A stretch of 12,302 bases of DNA. Source: an uncultured Bacteroidota bacterium. GTDB lineage: Bacteria > Bacteroidota > Bacteroidia > Chitinophagales > Saprospiraceae. The position numbers and the translations under genes are program-made. Every line of letters begins with the position of its first letter. The first letter of the stretch is position 1. The notes beneath the pieces were generated by a model, which saw only the letters and a program-made list of their open reading frames with translations, had not been told where the DNA came from and did no database searches. The stretch covers positions 1 through 12,302 of the forward strand of contig CALGAA010000013.1 in NCBI GenBank assembly GCA_937952445.1, read 5' to 3'. Shown here piece by piece: positions 5,248-12,302 of the stretch.

Positions 5248-6690
5248 TTACCGGGTTCCGCCAGCCCACCAAACATCCTCTGTATATACATACCTTCCAT
5301 CGCCATAGGCTTCCCGAACATTCACATTCGTCGTTACATCGCTACTTCCGTACGTAAATCGCTTTGGAAACAGGTTTTCATCGTTCCGTGCATTTTCCAG
5401 TTCGATCACGTTATCCCCCATAGCAACCAATCTTCGGTAATCGTTGTAAGCCTGAACCGCTTCCTCCTCAAAGAAGGCTATGTATTTTTGATTCATGACT
5501 TCTGCAAGTGGATTGGAATCAAATTTTGACTGAACCGTTTCCTCAAAATAGGTGGCCGCATCCTCAGCTGTCAGTCCTACTTTTTCAAACGCAGCAGTGA
5601 TGCCATTCTCCAATGCTTCTGCAGCTTCTTCCAGTTGTCCAAGTCGTGTGTAGGCTTCTGCTTTCAAAAATTCCACTTCGTGGTAGCTCATCAGGTAAGT
5701 AGGAGCAGTAGCAGAACTCAACGCAGAAATGGAATAAAATCCTTGCACCTGAGTAGGATTTCCGTTAGGAGCCAATTCCAGATCTCCTCCAGCGCTTGGA
5801 TGAGGCTTCCAGAAGGCGTCGATCCGCGGGTCATTCCGATCATCCAGTTTATTGAACAGGCTCTGGCTCGCTCCAAAATAATCACGATCAGTGAAAAACT
5901 TGTAGAACGGGCTGATGGATGTACTTCCATCATAATTGAGTTCGGCTTGCTCGGCCGGAGATGCAAATGACTGTTCCGCATACGAAATCACGTCGTTATA
6001 TTGCGCCGATTTCAGGGACAACTGCATCGTATACCGGGCCTTGAGTCCATTTGCCAGCTTTTTCCAATTTGCAACGTTTCCGCCGTAAATCACATCCTGT
6101 ACTCCCAATGAAGGGAAAACAGAGGATTTGTTGAAATTCTCAATAGCTGCATCCAGTAACCGGTGTACTTCATTGTAGATAGCTTCCTGCTTATCAAGGG
6201 AAGGGGTAAAAATAAAGCCAGGTTGCAAGGCTTCGGTCCATGGAACATCGCCCATCAAGTCTGTCAACGTTGCCAGATCGTGAGCCATAAGCGTCTGGGC
6301 AATACCCAGGGTGTGATAGTTCCCTTCTTCATCACCTCCTTCGGAACATTTTTCAATAATCGTTTTCAGATTATACAAATTGTTGTACATCGCATTCCAG
6401 CTGTTGTTGTATGTGGTCGCACTAATCGGTTCACCTGAACGGATCTCGGCGTTGTAAGCCTGGTTCCACACTCCGGTGTTGTGTTCGATATAAATCGAAG
6501 AATAAAAAGCCAGATCACTACCCGTAATCGTGAATGCGGACGTTATCATCGCATCGGTGATGATTAAATTGGATCCCACATCTGTCGGGTCATTTACATT
6601 TTTGTTGATCTCATCCATCACATCCTCTGAACAGGACCATAAGCTGATTGAAATCAAACCTGTAAATAGAATATATAATATGTTTCTCAT
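5248..6690 (-). CDS. SusD/RagB-family nutrient-binding outer-membrane lipoprotein
   Basis: The 480-residue product is the surface lid that captures substrate for its SusC partner. It has a lipoprotein signal peptide ending LWSC, with Cys20 lipidated. Family hallmarks include DLMGDVPWTEAL (144-155), YGGNVANWKKLANGLKAR (202-219), a NDPRI motif, and LMSYHEVEFLKAEAYTRLG in the TPR-like C-terminal half. The pattern resembles the subgroup often annotated SusD-like 2 rather than starch-type SusD. I placed the start at the ATG at 6690, where the signal peptide begins. An in-frame TTG at 6708 would add only six residues and nearly touch the susC stop. The gap to susC is 18 nt, so the two are co-transcribed and probably form one complex. 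No neighbouring enzyme indicates whether the substrate is a glycan, peptide or something else. Confidence 0.93.
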   Translation of the reverse strand: MRNILYILFTGLISISLWSCSEDVMDEINKNVNDPTDVGSNLIITDAMITSAFTITGSDLAFYSSIYIEHNTGVWNQAYNAEIRSGEPISATTYNNSWNAMYNNLYNLKTIIEKCSEGGDEEGNYHTLGIAQTLMAHDLATLTDLMGDVPWTEALQPGFIFTPSLDKQEAIYNEVHRLLDAAIENFNKSSVFPSLGVQDVIYGGNVANWKKLANGLKARYTMQLSLKSAQYNDVISYAEQSFASPAEQAELNYDGSTSISPFYKFFTDRDYFGASQSLFNKLDDRNDPRIDAFWKPHPSAGGDLELAPNGNPTQVQGFYSISALSSATAPTYLMSYHEVEFLKAEAYTRLGQLEEAAEALENGITAAFEKVGLTAEDAATYFEETVQSKFDSNPLAEVMNQKYIAFFEEEAVQAYNDYRRLVAMGDNVIELENARNDENLFPKRFTYGSSDVTTNVNVREAYGDGRYVYTEDVWWAGGTR

Positions 6691-6708
6691 AATTTTTTGA
6701 TTTTTCAA

Positions 6709-9700
6709 TTAGAATCTTATGTCAACTCCAAATCCGTAGGTCGTGGTTTGCGGCAAAGAGAATCGCTCGAAAGATCCTCCCATGTTATTATTACCCTGAG
6801 ATGTCTCGGGGTCAATGTTGCGCAATGCTGACCACAACAAGATGTTTCTGGAATACAATGAAATTCCAATATTAAAGGAATTGAACAACGGTTTGTCAAA
6901 GGAATACCGCAACGACAATTCCCGCAATTTCACGAATGAATTTTCATGGATGTAATATTCATCGATATTGGAAAGTACGTTGGTGTACAAATCCTGCAAA
7001 GCATCCGGATCTTCCGGACCACCTCTCACGATATCGTTGGGACTACCGTCAGGTTTTACACCGTCATAAATAAATGTAGATTCCCGATCTTCAGTGACTT
7101 TGGATACACCGTACAAATCCAACAAACCATTGGATCCTGAATACATGTGTCCTCCATTTTTCCATTCAAATACAGATGTCAGGGAAAGGTTTTGATAGGT
7201 GAACGTATTCGCGGCTCCCAGGATAAAATCAGGAGAAACTTCTCCGATCACAGCTGGTTCTCCGGATTGAGGCATACCGTGATCCCATGATCCCGGGCTG
7301 TCCTTGATCAAAATATTTCCATTTTCATCTCTCAGGAACGATGTTCCGTAAATAACCGGATAAGTGTTTCCAATTCCGGCACGCACCTGAGGCGTAACGA
7401 ATCCACCAAGGAAGATACTTTCTACTCCCTCAGCCAGCTCCAGAACGTTGTTTTCAACTTTGGAGAAATTGAAATCCATGTCCCAACGGAAATTACTCGT
7501 CAGAACAGGAGTTACATTTGCCATAATTTCATGAGCAGTTGTCTCGATTGATCCACCGTTCTGAACCAGAGAAGAAGCACCCGTGGAACCTGCCAATGGT
7601 ACTGCAAAAATCTGATCCGTTACCTTCTGCGTGGAGTAAGTGTAATCCACACCAAATCGGTTATTGAAAAATCGCAAATCCAAACCAGCTTCGTAAGAAA
7701 CAGTGTTCTGTGGTTTCAGATTGGGGTCGTATTGCGTGGTGCTCGGGGTGTATGAATTAATACCACCCAATGGGTATTGGATCGGGTCTGAAACCCAAAA
7801 TCCTCCTCCATAGGTCGGGGTTGAGTAAAAGTTCTCATAATATCGTCCGGCCTGTCCTACCTCTGCATACGACAATCGAACTTTGGCAAATGACAGCCAG
7901 TTGGATCCTTGCAGACCATAAAGCTCAGTCAATACAAAGCTCAAAGAAGCAGATGGGTAAAAGAACGAACGGCTACCTCTGGGCATACCGGATACGATAT
8001 CCCGTCGACCGGTTGCGTTGAGGAAAACCATTGATCTCCAGGAAAGTCCCAGGCTACCAAAGAATCCTACGTCGCGGTGTTCGCTTTGTGCTTCACTTGC
8101 GGTGACTACATTGGCGTTTCCAATGTGATTCCAGCCTCCAAAGTTGAAATCCGTTCCTGTTTCAGAATAAGATTTGCTTTTGCTGTGGTTCAATTCATTA
8201 CCGATCATCGCATTCAATTCAACGTCGCTGTTGATCAACCAGTCAAAATTGGCTGTGGCGGTGGAGTTGAAAGCGGTATTGGTGCGGCCATAGTTGTCCA
8301 AAGTACCTTTGGAGTTACCCCGGCTTCCGTATCCGAAAATATCTTGTAGGTGGGTGGTATAGGTGTCAGCACCTGCGCGGTATCGGATATTCAAATCCAT
8401 CCCATCACCCAGGTTAGCGTAGTAGTTTACGAAACCATTTCCGAAGAATCGATCCGTTTTCTCATTAAATGTATTGTTGTCCGGTATCCAGTAGGAGTTG
8501 TCAAAAGAACCTCCCCGGAAATAAATTTGCTGGTAGGGATTACCAGGAACATGGTATGGATATCCTTTCAAATTGTAGCTCGGAGGTGCAGCCAGAACAC
8601 CGGTCAGCGATCCGTCATTGGCTCCGGACAATTTATCGATGTTACTACGTGAATAGTTTGCGCTATATCCCACAGTAAAATTATCGCTCAAATTGTTTTC
8701 TCCAGCCAACTTGGCGTTGAATCGGTTCATACCAGTATTGAGAGCAATACCATCCTGGTCTGTCAAACCAAATCCAAGGGCGAAATTACCCCGTTCTGTA
8801 TTCTGGGCAATATTGATATTGGTGGAATTGGTATAACCAGTCTGAAAGTAATCGGTCCAGTTGTTGAAGACACCAGGCGTTACCCATGGGTCCAGTCCAC
8901 CTTGATCTAGCTGGGGAACATAGAATTTACCTTGTTGCATGCCATCGCGCTGCGTGAAGGCGTTGTCCGTATTTCCACCCCGTAACGGATCATTGGGCAG
9001 GTCTGAAATTTTAGGCCCCCATGAAAAAGAAGAGGTGGGGTTGTATTCCCCATAACTTCCCTGTGCATAGGTAGTCTGGTATTCGGGATTTCGTGAAACT
9101 CTGTCAAATCCACTATTGTGGTTGATCGTAATCACAGGTTTTCCAACCGGCAATCCTTTACCGCTTTTGGTTGTGATAATAACCACCCCGTTGGATCCCC
9201 GAATTCCGTACAGAGCTGAAGCAGCCTGACCTTTCAAAACGTCAATGCTTGCAATGTCGGCAGGATTGAGGTCCAAAGCACGGTTAGCCACGTCCGAACC
9301 GGTTACACTATTGCCGGTGGAATAGGGGGATGTGGAAGAAATCGGCATTCCATCCACTACATATAATGGTGTGTTGTTTCCGGTAAAAGATCGGGCACCA
9401 CGAATCACAAGCTGTGAGGACGCACCTGGCATACCGCTGGAGGGTTTGATGTCCACCCCAGCAAGTTTTCCCTGTAGCGATCCCAACAAATCGGAGTTTC
9501 CGGTAAGGACGAGTTCCTCGTCAGAAATAGCCTGCGCAGCGTATCCTATCGCTTTCTTTTCTCGTTGAATTCCCAGGGCAGTGACAACCACTTCATCCAG
9601 AAGTTGACCGGCAACCAAAACCACGTCGATCATGGTCCGGCCGTCGATGGCTACCTCACGGGTTTCAAAACCCGTATAACTAAATACGAGAACTTCCGAA

Positions 9701-9894
9701 CCCGCCGGTACTTCTAGTTCATACGCACCGTCAAAATCAGTGACAGTACCAACCGAAGTGCCCTGGACCAAAACGTTTGCCCCGATCAGGGCCTCTCCAT
9801 CTTCGTCCACCACCGTTCCGGTTATAGTGGTTTGGGACACAGCTATTCCATATGTGCCAATGACACATAGCAATAGTAATAAAAATCTTTTCAT
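6709..9894 (-). CDS. SusC/RagA-family TonB-linked outer-membrane transporter
   Basis: The 1061-residue product is the TonB-driven channel of a SusCD pair. Order of parts: Sec signal peptide (about 1-20, cleavage near AVS-Q21); carboxypeptidase-D regulatory-like domain (22-95, with GTVVDEDGEALIGANV and TDFDGAYEL); a TonB-box-like stretch, DEVVVTALGI (100-109); the plug domain with LYVVDGMP (177-184) and the SusC signature around 216-245 (SIDVLKGQAASALYG, VVIITTKSG); then a large beta-barrel ending in aromatic GFGVDIRF, a typical outer-membrane assembly signal. Size fits the family (about 1000-1100). ATG at 9894 is followed directly by the signal peptide. It is the first gene of the operon and follows a 125-nt leader and a consensus-like promoter. 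No sigma/anti-sigma pair or hybrid two-component regulator is in the window. Confidence 0.97.
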   Translation of the reverse strand: MKRFLLLLLCVIGTYGIAVSQTTITGTVVDEDGEALIGANVLVQGTSVGTVTDFDGAYELEVPAGSEVLVFSYTGFETREVAIDGRTMIDVVLVAGQLLDEVVVTALGIQREKKAIGYAAQAISDEELVLTGNSDLLGSLQGKLAGVDIKPSSGMPGASSQLVIRGARSFTGNNTPLYVVDGMPISSTSPYSTGNSVTGSDVANRALDLNPADIASIDVLKGQAASALYGIRGSNGVVIITTKSGKGLPVGKPVITINHNSGFDRVSRNPEYQTTYAQGSYGEYNPTSSFSWGPKISDLPNDPLRGGNTDNAFTQRDGMQQGKFYVPQLDQGGLDPWVTPGVFNNWTDYFQTGYTNSTNINIAQNTERGNFALGFGLTDQDGIALNTGMNRFNAKLAGENNLSDNFTVGYSANYSRSNIDKLSGANDGSLTGVLAAPPSYNLKGYPYHVPGNPYQQIYFRGGSFDNSYWIPDNNTFNEKTDRFFGNGFVNYYANLGDGMDLNIRYRAGADTYTTHLQDIFGYGSRGNSKGTLDNYGRTNTAFNSTATANFDWLINSDVELNAMIGNELNHSKSKSYSETGTDFNFGGWNHIGNANVVTASEAQSEHRDVGFFGSLGLSWRSMVFLNATGRRDIVSGMPRGSRSFFYPSASLSFVLTELYGLQGSNWLSFAKVRLSYAEVGQAGRYYENFYSTPTYGGGFWVSDPIQYPLGGINSYTPSTTQYDPNLKPQNTVSYEAGLDLRFFNNRFGVDYTYSTQKVTDQIFAVPLAGSTGASSLVQNGGSIETTAHEIMANVTPVLTSNFRWDMDFNFSKVENNVLELAEGVESIFLGGFVTPQVRAGIGNTYPVIYGTSFLRDENGNILIKDSPGSWDHGMPQSGEPAVIGEVSPDFILGAANTFTYQNLSLTSVFEWKNGGHMYSGSNGLLDLYGVSKVTEDRESTFIYDGVKPDGSPNDIVRGGPEDPDALQDLYTNVLSNIDEYYIHENSFVKLRELSLRYSFDKPLFNSFNIGISLYSRNILLWSALRNIDPETSQGNNNMGGSFERFSLPQTTTYGFGVDIRF

Positions 9895-9921
9895 GCCAAA
9901 TTTTTTAGATTTAAAAATAGA

Positions 9922-9957
9922 GACCTGAAATCCTCATGCCATAATAAACCCCAGGTC
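9922..9957 (-). promoter_or_regulatory. Stem-loop in the susC leader
   Basis: GACCTG (9922-9927) and CAGGTC (9952-9957) are perfect inverted repeats around 24 nt, inside the 125-nt untranslated leader about 28 nt before the susC ATG. SusC leaders in Bacteroidota are sometimes targets of antisense RNAs or RNA-binding control, but nothing here shows that directly. The pairing is seen; a regulatory role is a guess. Confidence 0.35.
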
Positions 9958-10026
9958 AGCAAACTATGTTAATAACGATTGTTCTTCGAAAAACGCTTCT
10001 TGAACGCACCATCTAAAATAACCCTG

Positions 10027-10058
10027 CAAAGATAAAAAATCATTAAGGAAATAAAAAA
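10027..10058 (-). promoter_or_regulatory. Promoter of the susC operon
   Basis: TATCTTTG (10034-10027 on the minus strand) matches TAnnTTTG exactly and is identical to the tRNA-tuf -7 box. Exactly 19 nt upstream is TTTTT (10058-10054), a weak -33 box. Transcription would start near 10020, leaving a leader of about 125 nt. The rest of 10059-10203 is AT-rich and holds nothing else I can identify. A housekeeping-type promoter suggests basal expression without a dedicated sigma factor. Confidence 0.65.
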
Positions 10059-10203
10059 TCAATTCGACTTTTCAGGGAGAAAAATATGTCAATTTTAACT
10101 TCAAATTCAATATTTGCAAGAAAAATCTCAATTCCTGACCAAATTTAAATTTATGATGGACTTCTCTTGCAAAATCTTAAAAAGCTATGGCGGCTCGACA
10201 AAC

Positions 10204-10232
10204 GAAAAACATTCTGACCACGAGTCAAATGT
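10204..10232 (-). terminator. Intrinsic terminator of pdxJ
   Basis: On the minus strand ACATT-TGAC (10232-10224) pairs with GTCA-AATGT (10218-10209, with one bulged G at 10214) around loop TCGTG, followed directly by TTTTT (10208-10204). It lies 29 nt past the pdxJ stop and separates pdxJ from the susC promoter. Confidence 0.75.
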
Positions 10233-10260
10233 CGTTCATTTTGAGCTCCAACTTGCTATT

Positions 10261-10986
10261 TTAATTAATTCTTAGTTTTCCCTTGTACATTTGAATGGTA
10301 TTTTGAATGCCGTAGTACAAGGCATCTGATATCAGGGCGTGTCCGATCGAAACCTCAGCTATAAAAGGAATAGACTGAATCAGAAACTGGAGGTTGTCCA
10401 GATTGAGGTCATGCCCCGCATTGATCTCAAGACCCAGTTCCCGGGCAAGATTTGCGGTCTCCACATAACTTTTTACGGCCTTGGAAGGATCCGCAGAATA
10501 ATCGACGGCGTACGGCCCCGTATACAGTTCAACCCGATCCGTGCCGGTTTCGGCTGCCGCCTCCATCATATCCGGATCATCGTCCACAAATATACTAACC
10601 CGGATACCTTTCGATTTCAATTCCCGGATTACTTCCTTGAGAAAACTCCCATGCTTTCGAGCATCCCAGCCGTGATCACTGGTCAACTGATCCGGATCGT
10701 CCGGCACCAGCGTACACTGATGGGGGATCACATCCAGGACGAGGTCCATAAACCGGTCGGTTGGATTGCCCTCAATATTCAATTCTGTTTGAACGACTTC
10801 TTTCAGCCTCGGTACGTCATCAAAACGGACGTGCCGCTCATCCGGCCTGGGGTGGACGGTAATGCCATCCGCTCCAAATGCTTCACAATCCCGGGCAAAC
10901 TGAATCAAATCTGGCAATGATTCTCCACGGGCATTCCGGATCAGAGCCACTTTGTTGATGTTGACGCTAAGTTTGGTAGTCGACAT
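10261..10986 (-). CDS. pdxJ: Pyridoxine 5'-phosphate synthase
   Basis: The 241-residue cytoplasmic TIM-barrel enzyme condenses 1-deoxy-D-xylulose 5-phosphate with 3-amino-2-oxopropyl phosphate to make pyridoxine 5'-phosphate, the ring-closing step of DXP-dependent vitamin B6 synthesis. The N-terminal strand LSVNINKVALIRNARG (6-21) is diagnostic. Likely catalytic residues are present: His45 (GITVHPRPDERH), Glu72 (NIEGNP) and His192 (NAGHDLN), close to His45, Glu72 and His193 of the E. coli enzyme. Also conserved are TLVPDDPDQLTSDHGW (92-107) and EVSIGHALISDAL (211-223). Length fits the family (about 240). It is a single-gene unit, divergent from cdsA across 48 bp and with its own terminator. 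PdxA, its pathway partner, is not in the window. ATG at 10986 is five residues before the conserved strand. Confidence 0.97.
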   Translation of the reverse strand: MSTTKLSVNINKVALIRNARGESLPDLIQFARDCEAFGADGITVHPRPDERHVRFDDVPRLKEVVQTELNIEGNPTDRFMDLVLDVIPHQCTLVPDDPDQLTSDHGWDARKHGSFLKEVIRELKSKGIRVSIFVDDDPDMMEAAAETGTDRVELYTGPYAVDYSADPSKAVKSYVETANLARELGLEINAGHDLNLDNLQFLIQSIPFIAEVSIGHALISDALYYGIQNTIQMYKGKLRIN

Positions 10987-11034
10987 AAATAGATTTTTTG
11001 TTATTCAAATTAAAAGTAACATTTTTACCAACGA
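10987..11034. promoter_or_regulatory. 48-bp divergent intergenic region, pdxJ/cdsA
   Basis: The short AT-rich gap must hold or overlap the start signals of both genes. Near matches to TAnnTTTG exist on each strand (TACTTTTA towards pdxJ, TAGATTTT towards cdsA) but neither has a convincing -33 box at 19-21 nt. The promoters are therefore not assigned. Such a small gap implies overlapping promoters, or promoter parts inside the opposite coding region. Confidence 0.3.
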
Positions 11035-11847
11035 ATGAACGATTTACTCCCACGCATCGTCGGGGCGCTGATTTACATCATCGCCCTTCTCGGCGGCCTT
11101 TACTTCAGGCAACCCTATTGGTTATTTGTCTGCACACTGCTTTTCGTTTTTGCCATGTACGAATGGAGCAGTATGAAAACCAACATGAATAAAAACAAAA
11201 CTTTCCTGCTCACGGGCCTGTGCCTTTTCATTTTTCTCCAATTCACCCTTTTTCTGGCCAGCAAAGCTCATGGCCCTGCCTGGAACAACCTGGCCATTCT
11301 TCTGGGAACTACTTACTATCTTTTTTGTTCGCTCGTTTTTCGAAAAGAAATTTTTGCCCAGAAATTTGCCCCCGGACTTTTCATTTACATCTTGATTCCC
11401 TTCACCTTTTTATATATGCTGGGCCTGGCGATCCCCCCAAATTATCTATTGATGCTATTCTGCATCATTTGGATCAATGATACGTTCGCGTACCTGGGCG
11501 GGAAAATGTTTGGACGAACCAAACTCGCGCCCAGAATTTCACCCGGCAAAACCTGGGAGGGGACCATCATCGGGATAGGAGTCGCGGGACTTATGTCGTA
11601 TATTGCTGCCCGATACCTCATCGAAATGGAAGAATATGCGATCTGGTTTTCGATTGGCATTATCGTCGCCATATTTGGAAATGTGGGGGATCTCTTCGAA
11701 TCAAAAATAAAACGACGACACGGAATCAAAGACAGCGGTAAGTTGTTACCAGGTCATGGCGGCATTCTTGACCGGATGGATTCCCTCTTGTTTGCCATCC
11801 CATTATATTATATATTTGTCACCATTCTCAATGTACCCATCAAATGA
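11035..11847 (+). CDS. cdsA: Phosphatidate cytidylyltransferase (CDP-diacylglycerol synthase)
   Basis: The 270-residue integral membrane enzyme makes CDP-diacylglycerol from phosphatidic acid and CTP, the branch point for phospholipid synthesis in the inner membrane. Multiple hydrophobic segments run through the protein (for example about 7-22, 28-42, 57-75, 85-102, 113-132, 136-150, 177-193, 203-216, 250-266). The family signature sits near the C-terminus: GDLFESKIKR (218-227) followed by SGKLLPGHGGILDRMDSLL (234-252), with the acidic residues that bind metal. NDTFAYLGG (148-156) and ISPGKTWEG (168-176) are also typical. Length is normal. The stop codon overlaps the psd start by 4 nt (ATGA), indicating translational coupling. 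ATG at 11035 fits the usual short, polar N-terminus. Confidence 0.96.
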   Translation: MNDLLPRIVGALIYIIALLGGLYFRQPYWLFVCTLLFVFAMYEWSSMKTNMNKNKTFLLTGLCLFIFLQFTLFLASKAHGPAWNNLAILLGTTYYLFCSLVFRKEIFAQKFAPGLFIYILIPFTFLYMLGLAIPPNYLLMLFCIIWINDTFAYLGGKMFGRTKLAPRISPGKTWEGTIIGIGVAGLMSYIAARYLIEMEEYAIWFSIGIIVAIFGNVGDLFESKIKRRHGIKDSGKLLPGHGGILDRMDSLLFAIPLYYIFVTILNVPIK

Positions 11848-12302
11848 AACTACACCCGGAAGGTAAGTTGTATGCCTGGATTAGCGGCATTATTTTTGTC
11901 GCCACCGCTGTGTTTTTCGCGATATCGGGAGGCATTTTGCCCGGCCTACTCTGCCTGGTTAGTTTTATATGGCTCGCGTTTGTCCTATACTTCTTTCGCC
12001 ATCCATCCAGGCCTGTCGTGGAAAATCCCGATGTGATAATTTCTCCGGCGGACGGAACCGTAGTGGCCATCGAAAAGGTCTTCGAACCAGAATACTTTCA
12101 AGACGAGCGGTGGCAAATTTCCATTTTCATGTCCCCACTCAACGTCCACGTCAACCGGATACCGACGACGGGAAAAGTGATGCACTATATGTACCACAAA
12201 GGAAAATACCTGGTGGCCTGGCACCCGAAATCCAGCACGGAAAATGAACGAAATACCATCGTCATTCAAAATCACCAGGGTCAGGAAATCCTCCTTCGAC
12301 AG
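11844..12302 (+). CDS. psd: Phosphatidylserine decarboxylase family protein, 3' end outside window
   Basis: The first 153 residues are present; the frame stays open to the edge. The enzyme decarboxylates phosphatidylserine to phosphatidylethanolamine at the membrane. Two hydrophobic stretches (about 11-28 and 33-50) are followed by the start of the Psd domain: SPADGTVVAIE (68-78, likely catalytic Asp70), FMSPLNVHVNRIP (95-107, likely catalytic His102) and HPKSSTENERNTIV (127-140). Compact Psd proteins of about 220 residues are common in Bacteroidota, so roughly two thirds is visible. The self-cleavage site that yields the pyruvoyl cofactor lies beyond the edge and cannot be checked. The ATG overlaps the cdsA stop as ATGA. 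The neighbouring step, phosphatidylserine synthase, is not seen but could follow. Confidence 0.93.
   Translation, partial: MKLHPEGKLYAWISGIIFVATAVFFAISGGILPGLLCLVSFIWLAFVLYFFRHPSRPVVENPDVIISPADGTVVAIEKVFEPEYFQDERWQISIFMSPLNVHVNRIPTTGKVMHYMYHKGKYLVAWHPKSSTENERNTIVIQNHQGQEILLRQ

Noticed and set aside
6691..6708. TTG start for susD
   Set aside because: It adds six residues before the signal peptide. The ATG at 6690 gives a normal lipoprotein signal sequence.
10339..10920. 193-codon plus-strand ORF
   Set aside because: It is antisense to pdxJ, which carries clear catalytic motifs.

Overview
The window looks like a chromosomal segment of a Bacteroidota bacterium. The pointers are a SusC/SusD pair, an EF-Tu of Bacteroidota type, a short HPF, and promoters resembling the Bacteroidota consensus (TTTG, about 19 bases, TAnnTTTG). 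Genes also lack clear Shine-Dalgarno sequences. A Saprospiria- or Cytophagia-like source is plausible, but the sequence alone does not settle it.

Positions 1-2270 (minus strand) hold the ancient tRNA-tuf operon. Reading in the direction of transcription: promoter, roughly 200-nt leader, tRNA-Thr(UGU), a 268-nt spacer, tRNA-Tyr(GUA), tRNA-Gly(UCC), tRNA-Thr(GGU), tuf, a 13-bp hairpin, and tRNA-Trp(CCA) cut by the window edge. This is the same tRNA order as in the E. coli tufB operon. Positions 2271-2949 are an unexplained non-coding stretch. It holds a nested multi-branch fold (2341-2499) and a hairpin with a T-tract (2528-2559) that could end the upstream transcript. Positions 2950-4245 hold a XerC/D-type recombinase followed by the ribosome hibernation factor hpf, also on the minus strand and behind a candidate promoter.

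Positions 4275-10058 are a self-contained minus-strand nutrient-uptake unit: promoter, 125-nt leader, susC (TonB-dependent outer-membrane channel), susD (surface lipoprotein lid), a third uncharacterised surface lipoprotein, then a strong intrinsic terminator. No glycosidase or peptidase gene lies in the window, so the substrate cannot be named.

Positions 10204-12302 hold pdxJ (vitamin B6 synthesis, minus strand, with its own terminator) and, divergent from it across 48 bp, cdsA and psd on the plus strand. These two overlap by 4 nt and provide two steps of phosphatidylethanolamine synthesis; psd is cut by the window edge.

All protein genes except one lipoprotein belong to well-known families. 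The most interesting unexplained signal is the nested fold at 2341-2499 and the non-coding DNA around it.
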